NCBI GenBank assembly: GCA_963736525.1
Contig: CAVTPF010000002.1
Span: forward strand, 124,001-188,000
Direction: 5' to 3'
DNA: 64,000 bases
Source: Bog-473 sp963736525
Lineage (GTDB): Bacteria; Actinomycetota; Acidimicrobiia; Acidimicrobiales; RAAP-2
The number at the start of each line of letters is the position of its first letter. The stretch's first letter is position 1. The translations under genes and the position numbers were made by a program. The notes beneath the pieces were generated by a model, which searched no databases, had not been told where the DNA came from, and saw nothing but the letters and a program-made list of their open reading frames with translations. Positions 48,773 through 56,488 of this stretch are shown in pieces.

Positions 48773-50743
48773 ATGGACCACGACGCGAGCACGCAGGCGG
48801 AAGCGGCGGGCCGCTTCCCGCTCGCACTCCGGTCGCAGCGGATGCTGCAGGTCGCGCTCGGCCTGTTCTGGATCCTCGACGCCGCCCTGCAGTTCCAGCC
48901 GTACATGTTCGGCCGGGTATTCGTCAACACCTTCATCCTGAGCAACGCCGCAGGCCAGCCCTTCGTTCTGGGCGACCTCATCACGCACGTCGGGAATTTC
49001 GTTGCCCCCGACATCGCGGCGTGGAACACGATCTTTGCGCTGATCCAGCTCTTCATCGGCGTGGGTCTGCTGTTCCGCCGGACGGTGCGCCCGGCGCTCG
49101 CCCTCTCCTTCGCCTGGGCGCTGGGCGTGTGGGTGATCGGCGAGGGCATGGGGATGGTCCTCACCGGCACGGCCAGCGCCCTGACCGGCGCGCCGGGCTC
49201 CGTGCTCATGTACGGGCTGCTGGGCCTCATGGCCTGGCCCCGGCCGCCCCGGCGCTACATCGACTGGAGCGATCGCCCGGTGGGCGTCGCCTCCTCCGCG
49301 GCGGCCCAGGGCATCGGTCGCTCGGTCACCCCGCTGGTGGTGTGGGCCGGGTACTGGTCGCTGGCGGCCGTACTGTTCCTGTTGCCGGACAACCGCACCC
49401 GTTCGTCGGTGACGAGCGCCATCGTGGGCATGGCTTCGGGGCAGCCCGGCTGGTACTCGCACTTCCTCACCAGCCTCGGCAACCTCTTCTCGACCACCGG
49501 CACCCAGACCGCCTGGATCCTCGCCCTGGTCTCCGTCGTCATCGGCCTCGGGCCCCTGGTGGCCCGGCGGCCCGGATGGTTCCTCGGCGCCGGCGCGTTG
49601 TTCGCCGTGCTCCTGTGGATCGCGGGACAGGGGCTCATCGGCAATCTCTTCACCGGTTCCGACACCGACCCCAACACGGGCCCCTTGGTGGTGCTGCTGG
49701 CCGCCGCCATGGTGCCCGCGGTGATCGCCTCGAGGGAGGAATGGCGTTCGCCCGCCGGCGTCGTCCTGCGGCGGAGCCCGGCGGTGGCCGTCCTCGGCGT
49801 GGCGGGACTCGGGGCCGCGCTGGCCTTGAGCGCCAGCTACCCGGCGGCGCCGCCCGAATCGACCGGGAGCGCCATGGCGGGCATGGTCATGAGCGGCGGC
49901 GGCGGTGGCGGGGCGGCGGGATCGGCGACGCAGTCGGCCACCGCCGACACGTGCCACCCGCACCAGGTCGGCTTCCGGATCGCCGGGCTCGACCTGGCCA
50001 ATACGCCCTACATGATCATGAGCGGCACCAACGGGATGGACATGAACGGCGCGGACGCCAGCGCGGCGGCGGGCTTCAACACGACCGTGCCCAACTGGCA
50101 CTACAACGGGCCCGCCCTGCCGCAGGCGGAGGCCGAGGCCCTGCTGGCCGACGGCAACAACGGTCCGGTCGACGTCCACATGGCCGAGAGCGGCTGCGCG
50201 GCCCGTCTCACCGCGGCGGAGGACATCGGCGCCGCGCAGTACGTGCAGGCGACCAGCGCGGCGGTGTCCAGCCTGGCCACCCCGGCCGACGCGCTGGCGG
50301 CCGGCTACGTCCCCGCCTCGCCGGCAGGCTACCCGGTGACGTACTACGTGAACCCCACGATCGTGGCGGCCAACGCGTTTGCCCGGCGCACGCTCGACCC
50401 CCACTACGTCGACGGGCTGGTCTACGCGACCACGCCGTCGGGGCAGGCGGTGCTCGCCGCGGCAATGTACATCCTCCCCTCCTCCGAGACGAGCGTCCCC
50501 ATGCCCTACGGCGCCCTCGTGCAGTGGCATCGCCGCACCGAGGTGTGCGGCACGGGCGTGCCTTCCACCACCATGCCCTTCGACATCACCGGCTACCCGC
50601 CCTGCCCCAGCGGTTCGGTCGTGCAGCCGACGCCGTACGTGTCCATGGTGTGGCAGGTCCCGGTGGCCGGCGGTCCGCTGGCCATTCAGCCACCCGACAT
50701 CCAGATCGTGGAGGCGGCCGTCATGCAGTCGTCCCGAACCTAA
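48773..50743 (+). CDS. large membrane protein with extracellular C-terminal domain
   Basis: The 656-residue protein has about nine or ten hydrophobic segments in its first 355 residues (for example MLQVALGLFWILDAALQF, TIFALIQLFIGVGLLF, WILALVSVVIGLGPLV and VAVLGVAGLGAALALS). A Met/Gly-rich linker (MAGMVMSGGGGGGAAG) follows, then a soluble domain of about 270 residues with a few cysteines (TCHPHQVGF, ESGCAARL, TEVCGTGV, YPPCPSG), which could pair outside. I do not recognise the family. An AT-rich inverted repeat and a tandem repeat lie just upstream. Confidence 0.8.
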   Translation: MDHDASTQAEAAGRFPLALRSQRMLQVALGLFWILDAALQFQPYMFGRVFVNTFILSNAAGQPFVLGDLITHVGNFVAPDIAAWNTIFALIQLFIGVGLLFRRTVRPALALSFAWALGVWVIGEGMGMVLTGTASALTGAPGSVLMYGLLGLMAWPRPPRRYIDWSDRPVGVASSAAAQGIGRSVTPLVVWAGYWSLAAVLFLLPDNRTRSSVTSAIVGMASGQPGWYSHFLTSLGNLFSTTGTQTAWILALVSVVIGLGPLVARRPGWFLGAGALFAVLLWIAGQGLIGNLFTGSDTDPNTGPLVVLLAAAMVPAVIASREEWRSPAGVVLRRSPAVAVLGVAGLGAALALSASYPAAPPESTGSAMAGMVMSGGGGGGAAGSATQSATADTCHPHQVGFRIAGLDLANTPYMIMSGTNGMDMNGADASAAAGFNTTVPNWHYNGPALPQAEAEALLADGNNGPVDVHMAESGCAARLTAAEDIGAAQYVQATSAAVSSLATPADALAAGYVPASPAGYPVTYYVNPTIVAANAFARRTLDPHYVDGLVYATTPSGQAVLAAAMYILPSSETSVPMPYGALVQWHRRTEVCGTGVPSTTMPFDITGYPPCPSGSVVQPTPYVSMVWQVPVAGGPLAIQPPDIQIVEAAVMQSSRT

Positions 50744-50839
50744 AGGGCATGCCGGGTGCGCCAAAAGGATGAGCTCGTGCCGACCGATTCCGCCCCGCGG
50801 ATGAGCCGCCGGGGCAGGCGGCTTCCCTAGCCTGGGAGC

Positions 50840-51364
50840 ATGGCGACCTCACCCGACGTCGTCGAGCGGGTGCTGTCGTGGGCCCGGATCGACCTGCGGC
50901 CCGACCACCGGCCCCCGGCGTGGTGGCGGGTGGCGCTGGCCACCGTCCTCTCCCTCGCGCTGTCGCTGGCGGCCGACGCGGCGCTGGTCGCCATCGGGTC
51001 GAGGGTGTTCCCCTCGACCAAGGGCTACGTGCACTTCCAGTTCCACGACTACGCCAGGCTGACCGTCATCGGGGTGCTCATCGCTTGCGCCGCCTGGCCG
51101 GTGGTGACCCGCATCAGCTCGGCGCCGCGCTGGCTCTTCTTCCGCATGGCCATCGTGGTGACCCTCGTGCTCTTCCTGCCGGACATCTACATCTGGCACC
51201 AGGGGCAGGCGCCCAAGGCGGTGGCGGTGTTGATGGCGATGCACGTGGCCATCGCGCTCGTCACCTACAACCTCCTCGTCCACGTGGCCCCTGTGCGAGA
51301 GCGCACCGGTCGGCGGTCCGCCCACGCCCCGAGCGGGTCGAGCGCCGCGACCACGCGCAGCTGA
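50840..51364 (+). CDS. four-helix membrane protein (DUF6069-like)
   Basis: The 174-residue protein has four hydrophobic segments (ALATVLSLALSLAADAALVAIG, RLTVIGVLIACAAWPVV, FRMAIVVTLVLFLPDIYIW, VLMAMHVAIALVTYNLLVHVAP) and short soluble ends. The arrangement is like actinobacterial membrane proteins annotated DUF6069. Function is unknown. Its stop codon lies inside the 14-bp tandem repeat shared with the convergent aldo/keto reductase end. Confidence 0.78.
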   Translation: MATSPDVVERVLSWARIDLRPDHRPPAWWRVALATVLSLALSLAADAALVAIGSRVFPSTKGYVHFQFHDYARLTVIGVLIACAAWPVVTRISSAPRWLFFRMAIVVTLVLFLPDIYIWHQGQAPKAVAVLMAMHVAIALVTYNLLVHVAPVRERTGRRSAHAPSGSSAATTRS

Positions 51365-51410
51365 CTGGGCGCAGCTGACGGGGCGCAGCTGACGGGACGC
51401 AGCTAACGGG
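51355..51410. repeat. 14-bp tandem repeat, four units, between convergent genes
   Basis: GCGCAGCTGACGGG-type units start at 51355, 51369, 51383 and 51397, with small changes. The array covers the stop codons of both the upstream membrane protein and the convergent aldo/keto reductase. Confidence 0.93.
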
Positions 51411-52326
51411 GCGCGATCGCGTCCACCTCGGCCACCACGTCGGCGCCGGGGCGCCACTGCCCTGCGGCGACGTTGGCGGTGATCTGTTCGGGACGGGTGG
51501 CGCCGGCGATCACCGAGGCGACCGGGGGCCGGGAGAGCAGCCAGCCGAAGGCGAGCTCCAGCACGCTATGGCCGTCGCGCCGGGCCAGCTCGTCGAGGGC
51601 GGCCACCCGGCTCAGGCGCTGCTCGGTGAGCTGGCTGGCCGCCCGGTCGCCCATGGTGGCCAGGCGGGTGCCCTCCGGGGGTGGCTCCCCGGCCCGGTAC
51701 TTGCCGCTGAGAAGGCCGCTGGCCAGCGGGAAGTAGGGCAGGAACGCCAGGCCCCCACGCTCGCACGCCGCCAGGACCTCGTCCTCGGGCTCGCGGTAGA
51801 GGATGTTGTACTGGTTCTGCACGCTGGCGAACCCCGGGGCGCCGGGGGGCGTTGCGGCCGCGGCCTCCTCGAGCATGGCGGCGGTGAAGTTGGAGCACCC
51901 GAACTCGCGGATCTTGCCCTCGGCGACGAGCCCGCCCAGCGCGCCGATGGTCTCGGCGATCGGGGTCTTCGGGTCGGGCACGTGCTGCTGGTACAGGTCG
52001 ATGCGGTCGGTCCCGAGCCGGGTCAGGCTGTCCTCGACGGCCCGGCGGACATAGGCCGGCGAGGCGCCGCCCTCGTGGCCCTCGTAGGAGCCGGCGAACT
52101 TGGTCGCCAGCACGATCTCGTCGCGCCGCGCGCCCAGGGCCTCGCCGAGATAGCTCTCGGACTTCGTGCCGCCGTAGATATCCGCGGTGTCGAAGAAATT
52201 GATCCCGGCATCGAGCGCGGCGTCGACCACGGCGCGGGTCTCCTTGCGCCCGATGCGCATGCCGAAGTTGTTGCATCCCAACCCGACGACACTGACCTTC
52301 AGCGAGCCGATCGTGCGCATCTCCAC
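51403..52326 (-). CDS. aldo/keto reductase
   Basis: The 307-residue TIM-barrel protein has MRTIGSLKVSVVGLGCNNFG, INFFDTADIYGGTKSESYLGEAL (catalytic Asp and Tyr), LATKFAGSYEG (Lys), DLYQQHVPDPKTPIAET (His region) and VIAGATRPEQITANVAA. It reduces aldehydes or ketones with NADPH. It is divergent from the SRPBCC gene, 106 bp apart, and convergent with the membrane protein. No clear pathway link. Confidence 0.93.
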   Translation of the reverse strand: MEMRTIGSLKVSVVGLGCNNFGMRIGRKETRAVVDAALDAGINFFDTADIYGGTKSESYLGEALGARRDEIVLATKFAGSYEGHEGGASPAYVRRAVEDSLTRLGTDRIDLYQQHVPDPKTPIAETIGALGGLVAEGKIREFGCSNFTAAMLEEAAAATPPGAPGFASVQNQYNILYREPEDEVLAACERGGLAFLPYFPLASGLLSGKYRAGEPPPEGTRLATMGDRAASQLTEQRLSRVAALDELARRDGHSVLELAFGWLLSRPPVASVIAGATRPEQITANVAAGQWRPGADVVAEVDAIAPR

Positions 52327-52432
52327 CGGCGCTCTCCTCCCGTCGGCCGGTCACCTGCGGGCGGACCGGATCGGGCAGTACTGTACCGGCGGCTTCAGGT
52401 CGGAGAGCAGGTCGAATTGCGAGGAGGCAGCG

Positions 52433-52813
52433 ATGGCAGAAGGCGCAGTTGACATCACGGTGGCGGCCGCACCCGACGAGGTCTGGAAGAAGGTGGGCAA
52501 CTTCGGCGGCGTGGGCGAGCTGTTCCCCGGCCTCGAGTCCTTCCGGCTGGAGGGCGACGACCGCATCATCGGCATGTTCGGCATGGAGATCCGCGAGCGC
52601 CTGCTGTCGCGGGACGACGACCACCGCAGAATCACCTACTCCGTCGTCGACGGCGTGCCGCTCGAGAGCCACACGGCCACCATCGCGGTCGAGCCGGCGG
52701 CCGAGGGCTCCAAGGTCACGTGGTCCTATGCGGTGACCCCCGACGAGATGGCGCCCATCTTCGGCGACACCTACAAGTCCGCCCTCGCCACGCTGCAGGG
52801 CTCCTTCGCGTAG
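52433..52813 (+). CDS. SRPBCC family protein (polyketide cyclase/PYR1-like)
   Basis: The 126-residue protein has a single START-like helix-grip fold: MAEGAVDITVAAAPDEVWKKVGNFGGVGELFPGLESF, RIIGMFGMEIRERLLSRDDDHRRITYSVVDG and TWSYAVTPDEMAPIF. The family binds small hydrophobic ligands. A strong GAGGAGG site precedes the ATG. It may bind a lipid or steroid intermediate, which is only inference. It is followed at 24 bp by the UbiB-like kinase. Confidence 0.88.
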   Translation: MAEGAVDITVAAAPDEVWKKVGNFGGVGELFPGLESFRLEGDDRIIGMFGMEIRERLLSRDDDHRRITYSVVDGVPLESHTATIAVEPAAEGSKVTWSYAVTPDEMAPIFGDTYKSALATLQGSFA

Positions 52814-52836
52814 GGCTGAGCGCCTACCCTGACGAC

Positions 52837-54369
52837 GTGAACCCAGGCGCGGCGGACGCAGCGGCAGACGGCGCACGCCCGTTGCCGCTGCGGGCGGGAT
52901 CGCCGGGCCCGTTGACCGAGGACGTCCCCCGCATCTACCCGCGGCGCCTCCCGGAGCCGACGCGCCGCGAGCTCATCCGGCGGGGCGGCGCCATCGCCCG
53001 GGTGGTGGCGATCCACTTCACGCCCACGGCGATCCGCCAACTGCGGACCATTCGCCACGGGGCGCTCCCGGCGGCGCAGCTCGCCCGGCCACTGCGCAAG
53101 AGCTTCCAGGACCTCGGCGGCACGTTCATGAAGTTCGGCCAGATCATCGCGTCGTCGCCCGGGATGTTCGGCGACGACGTGGCCGACGAGTTCCGGGCCT
53201 GTCTCGACACGGGCCCGCCGGTGCCGTTCCCCGACGTGCGCCAGCGGGTGGAGGAGGACCTCGGGATGTCGCTCCTCGACGCGTACGCCGAGTTCGAGCA
53301 GGAGCCGATCGGCACCGCGTCCATCGCCGTGGTGCACCGCGCCCGCCTCCACGACGGGCGGGTGGTGGCGGTCAAGGTGCTGCGGCCGGAGATCGAGCAC
53401 GTCGTCGCCACCGACCTCGACCTGATGCAGCCGCTGCTCGAGATCCTGGTGCGGCAGACCGGCGACCAGATGGCCGGTTCGACGTTGCAGCTGCTCGACG
53501 GCTTCCGCGTCCAGATCGGCGAGGAGATGGACCTGCGCAACGAGGCGCGCTCGCTCGTCCACTTCCGCCGGTTGCAGAGCGAGTTCGACCTGGCGCTCAT
53601 TGCGGTGCCCGAGCCCTACCTCGACCTCTCGGGGCGCAACGTGCTCACGATGGAGTTCTTCGACGGCGTGCCGATCGACGACATGCGCCAGGTGGCCGAG
53701 CTCGGCTTCGACCCTGCTCCGCTCGTCCAGGAGGTGATGCGCGCCTTCTTCTTGACGACCGTCCGCTGGGGCGCGTTCCACGGCGACGTGCACGCCGGGA
53801 ACATGATGCTGCTGCGCGACGGCCGCATCGGCGTCATCGACTGGGGCATCGTCGGGCGTCTCGACCCGTCGACGCACCGGTTCTTCCTTGCGCTGCTCTC
53901 GGCCGGCATGGGCGACGAGTCGGCGTGGCCGATCGTGAGCAAGCACATCACCGACGTCTACGGACCCGCCATCGGCGTGGCCGTCGGCCTGTCCGACGAC
54001 GAGCTCACCGCCTTCTTCCGCTCCATCGCGGAGCCGGCGCTGACCCGGCCCTTCGGCGAGGTCAGCCTGGCCGGCATCATGCAGGCCATTCAGCTGCAGA
54101 TGGCCCGGGCGCAGGGCGTGGAGGCCCACCAGCGCAGCATCCGGGCGATCGTGCGCCGCCTGCGCACGCAGCGCCGGGTCCGGCGCATGGCCGACGAGTC
54201 CGGCGGCCTCATGTCGGAATTCGACCGCGGCACGTTCCTGCTGGCCAAACAGCTCATGTACTTCGAGCGCTACGGCCGCATGTTCGTCTCCGAGGTCCCA
54301 ATCCTCAACGACCGTGCCTTCATCGCGCAGCTCCTCGACGGGATCGACGTGTCCAGCCTGGCCGGCTGA
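52837..54369 (+). CDS. AarF/UbiB (ABC1) family kinase-like protein
   Basis: The 510-residue protein starts at GTG and has the ABC1 signature: FQDLGGTFMKFGQIIASSPGMF (KxGQ motif), PIGTASIAVVHRARLHDGRVVAVKVLRPEI (A-rich loop and Lys), EEMDLRNEARSL (ExD), FHGDVHAGNMMLL (catalytic HGDxHxGN) and IGVIDWGIVG (DFG-like). ABC1 proteins are atypical kinases/ATPases linked to lipid and quinone metabolism. The role here is unknown; it follows the SRPBCC gene and may be co-transcribed. Confidence 0.92.
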   Translation: MNPGAADAAADGARPLPLRAGSPGPLTEDVPRIYPRRLPEPTRRELIRRGGAIARVVAIHFTPTAIRQLRTIRHGALPAAQLARPLRKSFQDLGGTFMKFGQIIASSPGMFGDDVADEFRACLDTGPPVPFPDVRQRVEEDLGMSLLDAYAEFEQEPIGTASIAVVHRARLHDGRVVAVKVLRPEIEHVVATDLDLMQPLLEILVRQTGDQMAGSTLQLLDGFRVQIGEEMDLRNEARSLVHFRRLQSEFDLALIAVPEPYLDLSGRNVLTMEFFDGVPIDDMRQVAELGFDPAPLVQEVMRAFFLTTVRWGAFHGDVHAGNMMLLRDGRIGVIDWGIVGRLDPSTHRFFLALLSAGMGDESAWPIVSKHITDVYGPAIGVAVGLSDDELTAFFRSIAEPALTRPFGEVSLAGIMQAIQLQMARAQGVEAHQRSIRAIVRRLRTQRRVRRMADESGGLMSEFDRGTFLLAKQLMYFERYGRMFVSEVPILNDRAFIAQLLDGIDVSSLAG

Positions 54370-54393
54370 CCGGGCGGGCACCTGGCACGGAAA

Positions 54394-54407
54394 TGGAATC
54401 TGTTCTA
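54394..54407. promoter_or_regulatory. KstR-like operator upstream of the DUF35/Ltp operon
   Basis: TGGAATCTGTTCTA matches the mycobacterial KstR consensus TNNAACNNGTTNNA at all defined positions except one (T for C). It lies 46 bp before the DUF35 start, an expected operator position. The downstream genes match KstR-regulated genes in Mycobacterium, which makes the match more credible, but one mismatch in a short motif is weak evidence alone. Confidence 0.45.
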
Positions 54408-54453
54408 GTTTCACCCCCGACCGGGCCGCAGCCCGGGGGACGCGGGAGGTGAC

Positions 54454-54915
54454 ATGGCAGACGACGCGGTGATCTACAAGGCCGACCACGTCCTGGAGTA
54501 CCCCTTCGTCCGGTCGGTCGGGCCGGTGATCGGCGCCTTTCTCACGGGGCTGCGCGACGGCAAGGTCGTCGGCACCCGGGGGAGCGGGGGCCGGGTCATC
54601 GTGCCGCCGACCGAGTACGACCCCGAGACGGGGGAGGAGACGTCCGGTCTCGTCGAGGTCGGGCCCGAGGGCACGGTGACGGCGTGGTCGTGGGTCGGCC
54701 GGCCGCGGCCCAAGCACCCCCTGCAGACCCCTTTCGCCTGGGTGCTCGTGCGGTTCGACGGCGCCGACACCGCGTTCTTGCACGTGCTGCCCGCCGCTGG
54801 TCCCGACGAGGTCTCCACCGGCATGCGCGTCCGCCCCGAGTTCGCGCCGGAGGCCGAACGGGTGGGCCACGTGAAGGACATCGCCCACTTCGTCGCCGCC
54901 GGGGGTGGGTCGTGA
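54454..54915 (+). CDS. OB-fold DUF35 protein lacking cysteines
   Basis: The 153-residue protein follows the DUF35 OB-fold pattern: YPFVRSVGPVIGAFLTGLRDGKVVG, then GPEGTVTAWSWVGRPRPKHPLQTPFAWVLVRFDGADTAFLHVL. The zinc ribbon expected near residues 35-60 has no cysteine at all (SGGRVIVPPTEYDPETGEE). It therefore probably forms a heterodimer with the following DUF35 protein, which keeps the zinc ligands. The strong GGGAGGTGAC site precedes its ATG. It overlaps the next gene by GTGA. Confidence 0.85.
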   Translation: MADDAVIYKADHVLEYPFVRSVGPVIGAFLTGLRDGKVVGTRGSGGRVIVPPTEYDPETGEETSGLVEVGPEGTVTAWSWVGRPRPKHPLQTPFAWVLVRFDGADTAFLHVLPAAGPDEVSTGMRVRPEFAPEAERVGHVKDIAHFVAAGGGS

Positions 54916-55406
54916 GCGACCGCGAGCCGGTGACGATGATGGCGGCGACCACCAGGCTCGACTACGTCTTCACCGCCGGCGTGGCCCAGAGCAAGTTCCT
55001 GCACGGGCTGGAGCAGGGCAAGTTCCTCGGTCAGCGCTGCCCCAAGTGCCACAAGGTCTACACGCCGTCGCGCGGGTCGTGCCCGACCGACGGCGTGCCC
55101 ACCGACGAGGTCGTCGAGCTCGCCAACACCGGCACGGTCACGACCTATTGCGTGGTCAACGTGCCCTTCGCCGGCCAGTCGATCGAGATCCCCTACATCT
55201 GCGCGCAGATCCTCCTCGACGGGGCGAACCTCTCCTTCATGGGGCTGATCCAGGAGGTCCCGACCGACGAGATCCGCATGGGCATGCGCGTCGAGGCCGT
55301 GTGGGTCGAGCCCGAAGAGCTGGGCCCGACCATGGCCTCGGTCAAGTACTTCCGGCCCAACGGCGAGCCCGACGCCGACTACGAGACCTACAAGGAGTAC
55401 CTGTGA
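54912..55406 (+). CDS. Zn-ribbon/OB-fold DUF35 protein
   Basis: The 164-residue protein starts at GTG and carries a zinc ribbon (GQRCPKCHKVYTPSRGSCPTDG, three Cys and an Asp-containing CPTD) followed by an OB fold (GTVTTYCVVNVPFAGQSIEIPY). It is sandwiched between the cysteine-less DUF35 and the Ltp4-like gene with overlaps on both sides. The order DUF35-Ltp4-Ltp3 is as in M. tuberculosis Rv3521-Rv3523. It probably forms the acyl-CoA-binding part of the aldolase/thiolase complex. Confidence 0.88.
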   Translation: MSDREPVTMMAATTRLDYVFTAGVAQSKFLHGLEQGKFLGQRCPKCHKVYTPSRGSCPTDGVPTDEVVELANTGTVTTYCVVNVPFAGQSIEIPYICAQILLDGANLSFMGLIQEVPTDEIRMGMRVEAVWVEPEELGPTMASVKYFRPNGEPDADYETYKEYL

Positions 55407-56488
55407 GCGAGTTCCCCGAGCTGGTCTCGGGCCGGCGCCCGGTGGGGGTGGTGTCCTTCGCCCAGTACGACAACGTGCGGCGGGAAGACGCGCACAACGA
55501 GGTCGAGATGCTCATGCCGGTGGTGGCCGAGGTGTTCGGCAACATCGGCATCACCAAGGACGACGTCGGCTTCATCTGCTCGGGCTCGACCGACTACCTC
55601 ATCGGCGGCCCCTTCTCGTTCGTGACCGCGCTCGACGCCGTCGGCGTGTGGCCGCCCCGGGCGGAGTCCCACGTCGAGATGGACGGCGCCTGGGCCCTCT
55701 ACGAGGCCTGGGTGCTGCTGCAGGAGGGTGAGATCGACGCCGCCCTCGTCTACTGCTTCGGGCGCTCCTCCCCCGGCGACCTGAGCGAGGTCCTGGCCGT
55801 GCAGCTGGACCCGTATTACCTGGCGCCCCTGTGGCCGGATCCCACCTCGCTGGCCGCGCTGCAGGCCCAGGCCATGATCGACAAGGGCGCGGCGACCGAG
55901 GCCGATTTCGCCGCCGTGGCCAGCCGCGCCCGCCGGGCCGCGCTGTCGAACCCGAAGGCCCAGGTGGCCTACGACCGCTCACCCGACGAGCTGCTCGCCG
56001 AGGAGTACGCGGTCGCCCCGTTGCGGCGACACGCGCTGCCGCCACTGACCGACGGGTGCGCGGCGGTGGTGCTGGCCGCCGGTGAACGGGCCTACGAGTG
56101 GTGCGAGCGGCCCGCATTCATCACCGGCATCGACCACCGGATAGAGACGCACTCGCTGGGTGCGCGCGACCTGACGGTCTCGCCCTCGACCGCGCTGGCG
56201 GGGGAGAAGGCGGGGGTGGGCGCGAAGAGGGTCGACCTCGCCGAGCTGCACGCCCCCTTCGCCCATCAGGAGATCATCGTGGCCGACGCGCTCGGCCTGG
56301 ACGAGAGCGTCGCCCTCAACCCCTCGGGCGGCGCGCTGGCCGCCAATCCCATGATGTCGGCCGGCCTCATCCGCATCGGCGAGGCGGCGCGGGCCATCTG
56401 GTCGGGTCAGGCCGACCGCGCCGTGGCCCACGCCACGTCGGGGCCGTGCCTGCAGCAGAACCTGGTGTGCGTCCTGGAGGGTGTGTGA
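55403..56488 (+). CDS. thiolase-like lipid-transfer protein (Ltp4-like)
   Basis: The 361-residue protein has RRPVGVVSFAQYDNVRR, DVGFICSGSTDYL, EMDGAWALYEAWVLLQEGEIDAALVYCFGRSSPGDL, LTDGCAAVVLAAGERAYEW, DLAELHAPFAHQEIIV and LNPSGGALAANPMMSAG. This is a thiolase fold without the usual catalytic CSSG cysteine, as is common for Ltp proteins (MDGAWA at the nucleophile position). It is coupled to its neighbours on both sides. With the following gene it likely forms a heteromeric complex with the two DUF35 proteins. Confidence 0.85.
   Translation: MSEFPELVSGRRPVGVVSFAQYDNVRREDAHNEVEMLMPVVAEVFGNIGITKDDVGFICSGSTDYLIGGPFSFVTALDAVGVWPPRAESHVEMDGAWALYEAWVLLQEGEIDAALVYCFGRSSPGDLSEVLAVQLDPYYLAPLWPDPTSLAALQAQAMIDKGAATEADFAAVASRARRAALSNPKAQVAYDRSPDELLAEEYAVAPLRRHALPPLTDGCAAVVLAAGERAYEWCERPAFITGIDHRIETHSLGARDLTVSPSTALAGEKAGVGAKRVDLAELHAPFAHQEIIVADALGLDESVALNPSGGALAANPMMSAGLIRIGEAARAIWSGQADRAVAHATSGPCLQQNLVCVLEGV

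Noticed and set aside
48587..50764. 725-codon frame opposite the large membrane protein
   Set aside because: Shadow: charged low-complexity translation, while the plus frame has clear membrane helices.
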